64,000 bases of DNA from Nocardia macrotermitis (lineage in GTDB: Bacteria; Actinomycetota; Actinomycetes; Mycobacteriales; Mycobacteriaceae), in NCBI RefSeq assembly GCF_009604405.1, contig NZ_WEGK01000005.1, positions 372,001-436,000 of the forward strand, written 5' to 3'. Below are positions 42,576-50,545 of this stretch, piece by piece (position 1 is the first letter of the stretch; the number at the start of each line of letters is the position of its first letter). A program made the position numbers and the translations under genes. The notes beneath the pieces are model-generated. The model was not told where the DNA came from. It did not search any database and worked only from the letters and a program-made list of their open reading frames with translations.

Positions 42576-42720
42576 TGCGGTCCTTCCGAGGGCCCGGCGC
42601 TGCCGGGTGAGGTGCGGCGCGGCCCGGCTACCATTCGTCGTCGGGACGGCCGCGGTCTGGCTGTCCATCCTTGCAGCCGGGCGTCGTTCTGACTATTTAA
42701 ACGGGAGTAGGTGTCGCCGG

Positions 42721-43713
42721 ATGGATTTGGCAGCGTCGCTGCGAACGGCGACCCGCGCGGTACTCGCCGTCACGACGTTGACGCTGGTCGTCTCGTGTTC
42801 GCACGGCGAATCCGGCGGGACGATCAGGGTCGGCGCGGGCACCTCGCCGCAGTCGGAATTGATCGCCGAAATCTATGCCGGAGCGTTGGCGCGCACCGGT
42901 GCGCACACCGTGGTGACCGCGCGACTGGGCGGGCGCGGGGACTATCTGGCCGCGCTGGACGCCGATCGGGTGACGTTGGTCGGCGACGACAGCGGCGATC
43001 TGCTCGGCGCACTGGATCCGCGCTCGACCGCGCGCACCCCCGATCCGGCGACCGCCGCGACCGAGGTGAGCGAGCAGAGCGGGACGACCGTCGCGCAGGC
43101 CCCGCCCGGCTCCTCGGTCTCCGACGCGCTGAGCCGGGCCATGCCCGAGGGATTGGTGATCTCCGATATCGCCGACGGCACCGATCTGCGCCCGGATTTC
43201 GTGCTGTCCGCCGCCGCGGCCGCCCGCGTCCCGCACTCGCTGAAGGATCTGGCCGCGCGCTGCGGTGACCTCACCGTCGGCATCGCCGTGGGCACCGAGC
43301 TGGAACCGCTGCGTGCCGCGCGGAATCCGCAGCGCGATGTGCTGACCCCGCTGCGTGCGGTCTACGGCTGCGATATCACCCGCTACACGATCTACCGCGA
43401 CGACACCGACCTGCGAAATGCCTTGCGGGGCGGTCGGATTCAGGCCGGTGTGCTGACCGCACCGGCCGCGCTGCTGCCCGGCGGCCCGGGTGATCTGGTC
43501 GCCGTCGCCGACCCGGAGTACGTATTCCGCGCGCAGAACGTCGTTCCGCTGTTCCGTCAGGGCTCGCTGACCGGCACCCAGATCAAGAAGCTGAACTACG
43601 TCGCGGGCGAACTCGTCACCGCCGACCTGACCGCGATGATCCGCAGGCTGCGCGACGAGCACGCCGACCCCGCCGACCTGGCCCGCGACTGGCTGGACGA
43701 ACACAATCTCTGA
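42721..43713 (+). CDS. Divergent second OpuC-type substrate-binding lipoprotein
   Basis: 330 aa. Lipobox-like LVVSC near residue 26. Paralogous to the SBP on the other strand: DPEYVFRAQNVVPLF and the end of each protein align well, and IRVGAGTSPQSELIAEIYAGAL matches the start. The middle has drifted strongly, for example GDDSGDLLGAL in place of IPDYTGNLLQYL, so ligand specificity may differ. Divergently transcribed across a 145-bp gap. Confidence 0.8.
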   Translation: MDLAASLRTATRAVLAVTTLTLVVSCSHGESGGTIRVGAGTSPQSELIAEIYAGALARTGAHTVVTARLGGRGDYLAALDADRVTLVGDDSGDLLGALDPRSTARTPDPATAATEVSEQSGTTVAQAPPGSSVSDALSRAMPEGLVISDIADGTDLRPDFVLSAAAAARVPHSLKDLAARCGDLTVGIAVGTELEPLRAARNPQRDVLTPLRAVYGCDITRYTIYRDDTDLRNALRGGRIQAGVLTAPAALLPGGPGDLVAVADPEYVFRAQNVVPLFRQGSLTGTQIKKLNYVAGELVTADLTAMIRRLRDEHADPADLARDWLDEHNL

Positions 43714-43987
43714 TGCGCCCGGCGACGGTTGCCGCACCTGCTGATCGGGACCGAGATCAGGACGAAGACAATCGGTTCGGACGCTGCTGATTCCGGTGTC
43801 GGCCCAGCTGTGTGAAGCGGGATCCGCCGCGCTCTGCCGGGTAGGTCACGGGTTGCCGGATCGTCCGTATGTTGTCCTGGATTCTCCGATTTCGAGGCGG
43901 CAACGGCCGTCGCGGATCGGGTTCGGCAGGTGGTTCCGGCGAGTAGTGTCGGGATGATCAAGCAGCCGTCCCGAGGGAGGCGATGGC

Positions 43988-44485
43988 ATGTTCGATCGAA
44001 CGATCGCGACACGCGCACTCACCGTTTGCGCGCTGGCCGCACTGCTGACCGGTACGGCGGCGTGCGGCGGGTCGGACAAGGAATCCGGCGGCACGCCGTC
44101 CAGTACCCGCGCACCGAGCGTGACCGAGGCCGTCAGCAGTACTTATCAGCGGTTCTTCAACGGGTCCACCACCGCGGATCAGAAGATCGCGCTGCTGGAG
44201 AACGGGCAGGCGTTCGCGGCGACCATCAAGGCGCAGGCCGGTTCGGCGATGGCCAAGAGCACCACCGCGACGGTGTCCAATGTGGCCAGTTCCGGCACCG
44301 ACCACGCCGATGTCACCTTCACCATCCTGTTCGACGGCAAACCGGCGCTGGCCGGACAGTCCGGGACGGCGGTGCGCACCGACGGCGCCTGGAAGGTCAC
44401 CGCGGCCACGTTCTGCGCCCTGCTGACCCTCGAGGGCAATCCGCCGCCGGTCTGCGCCACCCCGGCCCCCACGCCGACATCCTGA
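43988..44485 (+). CDS. MTB12-like low-molecular-weight lipoprotein
   Basis: 165 aa. Lipobox LLTGTAAC (Cys about 27) after a signal helix; the mature part (VSSTYQRFFNGSTTADQKIALLENGQAF, then WKVTAATFCALLTLEG) fits the MTB12/CFP-2 family of small surface antigens. Function unknown. The MFS exporter gene starts 7 nt downstream, so they are probably co-transcribed. Confidence 0.75.
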   Translation: MFDRTIATRALTVCALAALLTGTAACGGSDKESGGTPSSTRAPSVTEAVSSTYQRFFNGSTTADQKIALLENGQAFAATIKAQAGSAMAKSTTATVSNVASSGTDHADVTFTILFDGKPALAGQSGTAVRTDGAWKVTAATFCALLTLEGNPPPVCATPAPTPTS

Positions 44486-44492
44486 GCCGACC

Positions 44493-46097
44493 ATGGCTCG
44501 CTCGGATGCCCCGAAAGCGTTGTGGCACAGCCTGATATCGCTGGATCCGGCGCGCGGGCGCACGGTGCGGCCCAGGCTCGCGCTGACCGTCGTGACCGCG
44601 GTGCTGTTCGTGACGTTCCTGGACACCACGATCGTCAGCGTCACCCTGGGCAACATCCAGTCCGATGTGCACGCCGGAGTGGTGTCGCTGCAATGGGTGG
44701 TCAACGCCTACACGCTGGTCTTCGCCAGCCTCATGCTGACCGCGGGATCGCTGGGCGACCGGTGGGGCCGCAAGCGCGTGATGATCGCCGGACTGGTCGT
44801 TTTCTGTGTGGGATCGGTGTTTTCGGCGCTGGCCGGATCGGTCGCGGTGCTGATCGCCGGGCGCGCGGTGATGGGGTTGGGCGCGGCGGCCTCCGAACCC
44901 GGGACGCTGTCGGTGATTCGGCACATCTACCCCGATCGCGGCGCGCGGGCCAAGGCGTTGGGTGCGTGGGCGGCGGTCTCCGGGCTCGCGCTGGCCGCCG
45001 GACCCGTGATCGGCGGGCTGCTGGTGGGCGCGTTCGGGTGGCGGTCGGTGTTCTGGTTCAACCTGATCATCGGCGTCGTGGTGCTGATCGCCGCGCTGCG
45101 CTACGTTCCCGAGAGCGCCGATCCGCAGCCGGGACCGGTCGACGTGCCCGGATTCGTCCTGGGCGCAACGTTTCTCGCGTGTGTGATCTACGCGGGCATC
45201 TCCGGGGAACAGGTCGGCTACGGCGCGGCCTCGGTGATCACGCTGTTCGTCGTCGGCGGCATCGCCGGGGCGGGATTCCTGGTGGCGGAGCACAGGGCTC
45301 GCCATCCGATGTTCGACTTCGCCTATCTGCGAAGACCTTTGGTGCGCAGCGCGCTGATCGTCGCGTTCGCGGTCTACTTCGGCATCTTCTCGATCTTCTT
45401 CTTCACCGCGCTGTATCTGCAAGAGGTGGTGAGTTATTCGGGCTGGCGGATCGCGGCCGTCTTCGCGCCGATGGCGGTGGCGATCATCGTCGGCGCGCTG
45501 GTCTCCGGATTCTGGGTGGCCGCGCGCGGGTCGCGCTCGCCGATGATCGTGGGCTGCGGGCTGGGCGGTGCGGGAATTCTGCTGACGCGCGAATTCCTCG
45601 GAGTCACGGTGCAATTCACGCCGTTGGCGCTGTCGCTGACGTTGGCGGGGATCGGTTTCGGTATCGCGGTGGTGCCGCTGACCTCGGCGGTGCTGTCCGG
45701 TGTGCCGGCCGCGCATTCGGGGATGGCGGCCGCGGCCACCAACACCATGCGACAGGTCGGCGCGGTCGTCGGCGTCGCGGCGCTGGGGTCGCTGGTCAAC
45801 TCGTTCCTCAACGCGGACTTGACTTCTCGGCTGAACCAGTTGCGGATTCCGGCGAACTTCCAGGCCATCGTGATCGACGCGATCGAGACCGGCAATGTGC
45901 CCGCGGGCGGTGATCAGGCCGCCTCGGCCGCGTACGGGCCGATCGTGAATCAGGTCATCACCGCCACCTACGCGGCGTTCCATCGCGGACTCGAGGTGGC
46001 ACTGCTGGTTTCGGCGGTGATGATGCTGCTCGCCGCGGCGCTGACCGCGATCTCGCTACCGCGTTTCGATCGCGCGGGGTACGAGTACGAGACCTGA
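44493..46097 (+). CDS. MFS exporter, DHA2 (14-helix) family
   Basis: 534 aa proton-driven exporter of the EmrB/QacA group. Helix 1 contains FVTFLDTTIVSVTLGN; motif A is GDRWGRKRVMIAG; motif C-like AVSGLALAAGPVIGGLLVGAFGWRSVFWFN. Substrate not predictable; likely toxic compounds or lipids. Follows the lipoprotein gene closely. Confidence 0.88.
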   Translation: MARSDAPKALWHSLISLDPARGRTVRPRLALTVVTAVLFVTFLDTTIVSVTLGNIQSDVHAGVVSLQWVVNAYTLVFASLMLTAGSLGDRWGRKRVMIAGLVVFCVGSVFSALAGSVAVLIAGRAVMGLGAAASEPGTLSVIRHIYPDRGARAKALGAWAAVSGLALAAGPVIGGLLVGAFGWRSVFWFNLIIGVVVLIAALRYVPESADPQPGPVDVPGFVLGATFLACVIYAGISGEQVGYGAASVITLFVVGGIAGAGFLVAEHRARHPMFDFAYLRRPLVRSALIVAFAVYFGIFSIFFFTALYLQEVVSYSGWRIAAVFAPMAVAIIVGALVSGFWVAARGSRSPMIVGCGLGGAGILLTREFLGVTVQFTPLALSLTLAGIGFGIAVVPLTSAVLSGVPAAHSGMAAAATNTMRQVGAVVGVAALGSLVNSFLNADLTSRLNQLRIPANFQAIVIDAIETGNVPAGGDQAASAAYGPIVNQVITATYAAFHRGLEVALLVSAVMMLLAAALTAISLPRFDRAGYEYET

Positions 46098-46125
46098 TCG
46101 TCCGGCCCGACTGCCTCGTCGCTGC

Positions 46126-46145
46126 GGGGAGCGGCGCTGCTCCCC
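46126..46145 (+). terminator. Hairpin after the MFS gene
   Basis: GGGGAGC (46126-46132) / GCTCCCC (46139-46145), 6-nt loop, 29 nt after the stop. A second perfect palindrome, 46205-46220, follows. The 307-bp gap to the TetR gene holds nothing else. Confidence 0.5.
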
Positions 46146-46204
46146 ACGGCCGGTGCGATTCGAGCGGCCGGAGTACCGAACCGGAGCGACCCCTCCGCGC
46201 TCCG

Positions 46205-46220
46205 GGCCGGAGCTCCGGCC
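46205..46220. repeat. 16-bp perfect palindrome between convergent genes
   Basis: GGCCGGAGCTCCGGCC between the convergent MFS and TetR genes. It could back up the terminator; alone it is too short to classify. Confidence 0.35.
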
Positions 46221-46404
46221 GTTGGGGACAACCGTAGGAGCGCGCCCGGGGCGCAGGAAGGGAGTCGACCGGTATCGGCGGTGAATGCGCTGTTCAGAGT
46301 GGTCGCGCTGATAATCCGGACCGGAATTCCGGCCGCTCTCGGACGGGCCGACCGGGCCGGATTCGCTTGCCCGGCAGCGCGATCGGGTTGCCCGGTGGCA
46401 GCGA

Positions 46405-47037
46405 TCAGCTACCGAGCAGGGCGATCAGCGTGGGATCGGCCGCGAGTCCGGGTAGCGATCCGACGAGCATCTCGATCAACTGCTCGCGGCTGATGGTCTC
46501 GGTGGTCAGCCAGCTCAGCGTGACCTCCTCGACGAACGCGATCCAGCCGCGCACGGCCAACTCCAGCCGGGGCCGGTCCGGATGGTCCGCGGGCAGCGGG
46601 ATCTCGGCCATGATCCGGTCGGCCTGCGCGCCGCGGGTCGCGTCGACCAGGGTCATGAGTTCGGTCCCGGCGGGTCGCCGCAGCAGGGCCAGATACGAGG
46701 TGCGGTTCTCGCTGACGTAGTCCACGTACCGGCGCACCGCGTCGTACAGCATCTCGGCCAGCGGCAGGCTGCGGTCGGGTTCGGTGCGGGTGAGCAGCTC
46801 GGCGTTGGCGTTGGCCACGATGGCCAGCTGGAAGTCCTGTTTGGAGGAGAAGTAGTGGAACAGCAGGCCGCGCGAGATCCCGGCCTGCTCGGCGACCTCG
46901 CTGATCGAGATGTCCTCCAGCGCGTGCTCGCGCAGCATCCGGGTGCCGAGGGTGATCAGCTGCCGACGGCGTTCGTCGGGGCTCAGCCGCACCCGCTTCC
47001 CGTTCTTGCCGGCAGTTCTTCCGTTCACGGCGACCAT
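46405..47037 (-). CDS. TetR regulator divergent from the monooxygenase operon
   Basis: 210 aa. N-terminal helix-turn-helix RRQLITLGTRMLREHALEDISISEVAEQAGISRGLLFHYFSSKQDF (about 26-70) and a helical ligand domain. It shares a 60-bp intergenic region with the monooxygenase gene, which contains a 7-5-7 inverted repeat, the layout known for EthR and EthA. Confidence 0.88.
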   Translation of the reverse strand: MVAVNGRTAGKNGKRVRLSPDERRRQLITLGTRMLREHALEDISISEVAEQAGISRGLLFHYFSSKQDFQLAIVANANAELLTRTEPDRSLPLAEMLYDAVRRYVDYVSENRTSYLALLRRPAGTELMTLVDATRGAQADRIMAEIPLPADHPDRPRLELAVRGWIAFVEEVTLSWLTTETISREQLIEMLVGSLPGLAADPTLIALLGS

Positions 47038-47049
47038 CCTACTGAACGT

Positions 47050-47068
47050 GAGTCAATACTGTTGACTC
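47050..47068. promoter_or_regulatory. TetR operator, GAGTCAA-N5-TTGACTC
   Basis: Perfect 7-bp arms 47050-47056 and 47062-47068 around 5 nt, 12 nt upstream of the TetR start and 29 nt upstream of the monooxygenase start. It can repress both genes at once. Confidence 0.6.
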
Positions 47069-47097
47069 CGGCTCAATAAGCCCTTAGGCTCGAATAC

Positions 47098-48666
47098 ATG
47101 AGTCGCAAGGTTACAGACAGTGGTGTCGGTGATCAGGGGGATCCGGCGCGCCACGTCCACGTCCTGATCGTCGGTAGTGGTTTCTCGGGGCTGGGCATGG
47201 CAATCCGGCTCAGCCAGCAGGGTGTCGAGGACTATCTGGTGCTCGAGCGCGGCGGCGATGTCGGCGGCACCTGGCGGGACAACACCTATCCCGGCGCGGC
47301 CTGCGATGTGCCCTCGCACCTGTACTCGTACTCGTTCGCGCTGAACCCGGAGTGGTCGCGGTCGTTCTCCAAGCAGCCGGAGATCCAGGGCTACATCCAG
47401 GGCGTCGCCGACAAGTACGGCGTGCGCGACAAGCACCTGTTCGACTGCGAGATGACCGGCGCGAGCTGGAACGAGGCGCAGGCCCGCTGGGAGGTGCACA
47501 CCAGCCGGGGCGAGTTCACCGCCGACATCCTGATCTCCGCGGTCGGCGCGCTGTGCGAGCCGAATCTGCCGGATATCAAGGGTATCAACACCTTCGAGGG
47601 GGAGATCTTCCACTCCGCGCGCTGGGATCACGAGGCGGATCTGACCGGTAAGCGCGTCGCGGTGATCGGCACCGGCGCGTCGGCGATCCAGATCGTGCCC
47701 TCGATCGCGTCGAAGGTCGAGCACCTGGACGTGTATCAGCGCACCGCGCCGTGGCTGCTGCCGCGGATGGACCGGCCGTACACGCTGCCCGAGCGGCTGG
47801 CGTTCAAATACGTTCCGGGAGTACAGAAGTTGTCCCGCGCGGCCATCTACGCCGCCCGCGAGACGCAGGTCGTCGGCCTGGCCAAGTTCCCGCCCGCGAT
47901 GCTGGCGCTGGAGACCATCGCCCGCGCCAAGCTGCGCTACGAAGTGCGCGATCGTGAACTGCGCGAGAAGGTCACGCCGAATTTCCGGATCGGCTGCAAG
48001 CGCATGCTGATCTCCAACGAGTACTACCCGGCGCTGAGCCGCGAGAACGTCGACGTGGTCACCGACGGGATCGCCGAGATCCGTTCCGGCTCTGTCGTCA
48101 CCCGGGACGGCGTCGAGCGCGAGGTCGACGCCATCGTCGTGGCCACCGGCTTCCACGTCACCGATTCGCCTGTGTACGAGACGATTTCGGGTCGCGACGG
48201 TCGCACCCTGACCGAGGTCTTCGAGGAGGGCGGTCAGCAGGCGTACAAGGGTTCGGCGATCGCCAACTTCCCGAACATGTTCTTCCTGCTCGGCCCGAAC
48301 GTCGGGCTGGGACACACCTCGATGGTGTACATGATCGAATCGCAGATCAACTACATCTCCGACGCCGTGGCCACCTTCGACCGGATGGGCCTGCGCACGG
48401 TCGAGGTCCGCAAGGACACGCAGGACACGTTCAACAGCGCGTTGCAGGACAAGCTGACCGGCAGCGTGTGGAGCACCGGCGGCTGCGCGAGCTGGTACAT
48501 GGACAAGCACGGCAACAACACCACGCTGTGGCCCGATTTCACGTTCCGATTCCGTAGGCTGCTGGAGAGCTTCGACGTCGCGGCGTATCGGACCGGTACC
48601 GCGGCGAATTCCGAGACATCCGGGGCCCAACCGCGGCCCGAAGCGAAAGTGGTGGCAGGACAGTGA
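47098..48666 (+). CDS. Baeyer-Villiger-type flavin monooxygenase
   Basis: 522 aa FAD/NADPH enzyme inserting oxygen into ketones (or oxidising heteroatoms). FAD site IVGSGFSGLGMA (about 24-35), BVMO fingerprint FEGEIFHSARWDH (F166-x-G-x3-H172-x3-W176-D), NADPH site GTGASAIQIV (about 191) and VATGFH. It resembles EthA/MymA-class mycobacterial enzymes; substrate unproven. The SDR gene start overlaps its stop by 4 nt. Confidence 0.9.
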   Translation: MSRKVTDSGVGDQGDPARHVHVLIVGSGFSGLGMAIRLSQQGVEDYLVLERGGDVGGTWRDNTYPGAACDVPSHLYSYSFALNPEWSRSFSKQPEIQGYIQGVADKYGVRDKHLFDCEMTGASWNEAQARWEVHTSRGEFTADILISAVGALCEPNLPDIKGINTFEGEIFHSARWDHEADLTGKRVAVIGTGASAIQIVPSIASKVEHLDVYQRTAPWLLPRMDRPYTLPERLAFKYVPGVQKLSRAAIYAARETQVVGLAKFPPAMLALETIARAKLRYEVRDRELREKVTPNFRIGCKRMLISNEYYPALSRENVDVVTDGIAEIRSGSVVTRDGVEREVDAIVVATGFHVTDSPVYETISGRDGRTLTEVFEEGGQQAYKGSAIANFPNMFFLLGPNVGLGHTSMVYMIESQINYISDAVATFDRMGLRTVEVRKDTQDTFNSALQDKLTGSVWSTGGCASWYMDKHGNNTTLWPDFTFRFRRLLESFDVAAYRTGTAANSETSGAQPRPEAKVVAGQ

Positions 48667-49493
48667 GCAACGACGCGTATTTCACCGGCAAGGTCTGTGT
48701 GATCACCGGCGCCGGATCGGGTATCGGGCGGGCGCTGGCGGAGAATCTGTCCCGCCGCGGCGCCAAACTCGCGCTCTCGGACATCGACACCGAGGGGCTG
48801 GCCGAGACCGTCCGGCGCTGTGAGGCATTGGGCGCGCAGGTCAAGTCCGATCGGCTCAACGTCGCCGAGCGCGAGGCCGTGCTGCTCTACGCCGACGAGG
48901 TCAAGAAGCACTACGGCGTCGTGCACCAGATCTACAACAACGCCGGTATCGCCTTCCACGGCGAGGTGGTCGATTCGCAGTTCAAGGACATCGAGCGGAT
49001 CATGGATGTCGACTTCTGGGGAGTCGTCAACGGCACCAAGGCATTTCTGCCGCATCTGATCGAATCCGGTGCGGGACATGTGGTCAACGTGTCCAGCCTG
49101 TTCGGGTTGATCGCGGTGCCGGGTCAAAGTGCTTACAACGCAGCCAAATTCGCGGTGCGCGGGTTCACCGAATCGCTGCGTCAGGAGATGATGGCGCGCA
49201 AGCAGCCGGTCAAGGTCACCTGCGTGCACCCCGGCGGCATCAAGACCGCCGTGGCCCGCAACGCCACCTACGCCGAGGGGATCGACGCCAAGCAGTTCGC
49301 GTCGTTCTTCGACAAGCAGCTGGCCCTGCACACCCCGGAGATGGCCGCGCAGACCATCACCGAGGGCGTCGCCAAGGGGCACGGCCGGGTGCTGATCGGT
49401 TGGGAGGCAAAGGCTCTGGACCTGTTCGTGCGGACCACCGGCTCCTACTACCAGCGGATCGCCAACCTGGTGAACTCGCGGTTCCTGCCCTGA
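48663..49493 (+). CDS. Short-chain dehydrogenase/reductase
   Basis: 276 aa classical SDR. NAD(P) motif TGAGSGIG (about 15-22), NNAG (about 92-95) and catalytic Ser144-145, Tyr158, Lys162 (SSLFGLIAVPGQSAYNAAK). The step next to a BVMO suggests alcohol to ketone conversion before ester formation. Overlaps the monooxygenase stop (GTGA). Confidence 0.9.
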   Translation: MSNDAYFTGKVCVITGAGSGIGRALAENLSRRGAKLALSDIDTEGLAETVRRCEALGAQVKSDRLNVAEREAVLLYADEVKKHYGVVHQIYNNAGIAFHGEVVDSQFKDIERIMDVDFWGVVNGTKAFLPHLIESGAGHVVNVSSLFGLIAVPGQSAYNAAKFAVRGFTESLRQEMMARKQPVKVTCVHPGGIKTAVARNATYAEGIDAKQFASFFDKQLALHTPEMAAQTITEGVAKGHGRVLIGWEAKALDLFVRTTGSYYQRIANLVNSRFLP

Positions 49494-49498
49494 TCGGT

Positions 49499-50422
49499 AT
49501 GAAAGTTCCTGCCATGCCCGCTGTTTCGCTGCCGCTGCCGATCGCCCGCGCGGTACTGCACCCGATGTTCCGATACGCGATGCACGACCGGCTGCCCTGG
49601 GGTGTGCAACGCGCACTGCTGGACGCCGGTTCGGCGTTGCAGGTGTTGCCGCCGGGCACCCGGGTGGACCGGATGCGCCTGGGTGGCCGTGCGGCCGAAC
49701 GGATCACCTCCGGCGCGGCCACCGGCGAAGGTGCGCTGCTGTACCTGCACGGCGGCGGTTACACCATCGGGTCGATCGCCACCCATCGTTCGCTGGCCGC
49801 GCATCTGGCTCGCGAACTTGGGCGTCCGGTGTATCTGCCGGACTACCGGCTCGCGCCCGAACATCCGTATCCGGCCGCCCTCGACGACGCCGAGGCGGCC
49901 TACCTGGAACTGCTGTCCATCGGATTGCGGCCGGAAAGCCTTGCGGTAGCGGGTGATTCGGCCGGTGGCGGACTGTCCCTGGCGCTGGCCCGCCGCCTGC
50001 TCGACCGGCACGGAATCCGGCCCGCCGCACTGGGTTTGATCGCACCGTGGTCCGATCCGAACGAATCCGCGCCCCGGGAACGGGATCTCGTGGTCAGCCG
50101 TCCGTGGTCGCGGGCCTGTGCCGATGCCTACCTGGGCGACGGTGACGGCCTGGATCCCGGCTACGCGCCGCTGCTGGGTGAGTTGCGCGGACTGCCGCCG
50201 ACCTACGTCCAGGTGGACGAGGGCGAGATGCTCTACACGCAGTGCACCCGCCTGGTGGAGCTGTTGCGCGCGGCCGAGGTGCCCACGACGTTCTCCGTGA
50301 CGCGCGGGCTGTGGCATGTGGCGCAGTTGCAGGCTTCGCTGGTCGCCCCGGCGGCGGCCGCGATGCGCGAGCTCGCCGACTTCCTCGGCGAATCACTGCA
50401 ACCTGCGCAAACCCGACCATAG
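49499..50422 (+). CDS. HSL-family alpha/beta hydrolase (LipR-like esterase)
   Basis: 307 aa from ATG 49499 (ATG 49514 possible). Oxyanion motif YLHGGGYTIG (about 82-91), nucleophile GDSAGGG (Ser about 154), acidic residue near VQVDEGEML (about 240) and His about 273 (LWHVA). It can hydrolyse the ester or lactone made by the upstream monooxygenase. Six nt after the SDR gene. Confidence 0.88.
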   Translation: MKVPAMPAVSLPLPIARAVLHPMFRYAMHDRLPWGVQRALLDAGSALQVLPPGTRVDRMRLGGRAAERITSGAATGEGALLYLHGGGYTIGSIATHRSLAAHLARELGRPVYLPDYRLAPEHPYPAALDDAEAAYLELLSIGLRPESLAVAGDSAGGGLSLALARRLLDRHGIRPAALGLIAPWSDPNESAPRERDLVVSRPWSRACADAYLGDGDGLDPGYAPLLGELRGLPPTYVQVDEGEMLYTQCTRLVELLRAAEVPTTFSVTRGLWHVAQLQASLVAPAAAAMRELADFLGESLQPAQTRP

Positions 50423-50512
50423 GATGAGATACGGACGATCGGCGCCGGTAGACGGCCCGGTCGCGGCCGATGCGGGAGCACCCGTGTCGGCCGTTGCGGC
50501 GGCTAGCGTAAA

Positions 50513-50526
50513 TTACTGGCGAGTAA
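50513..50526 (+). promoter_or_regulatory. Palindrome TTACTGGCGAGTAA before the acyl-CoA synthetase gene
   Basis: Perfect TTACT/AGTAA arms around 4 nt, ending 19 nt before the start codon. It looks like the operators of TetR-type fatty-acid regulators in actinobacteria (inference). Confidence 0.5.
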
Positions 50527-50545
50527 ACCACGTGGAAGGGCACCG

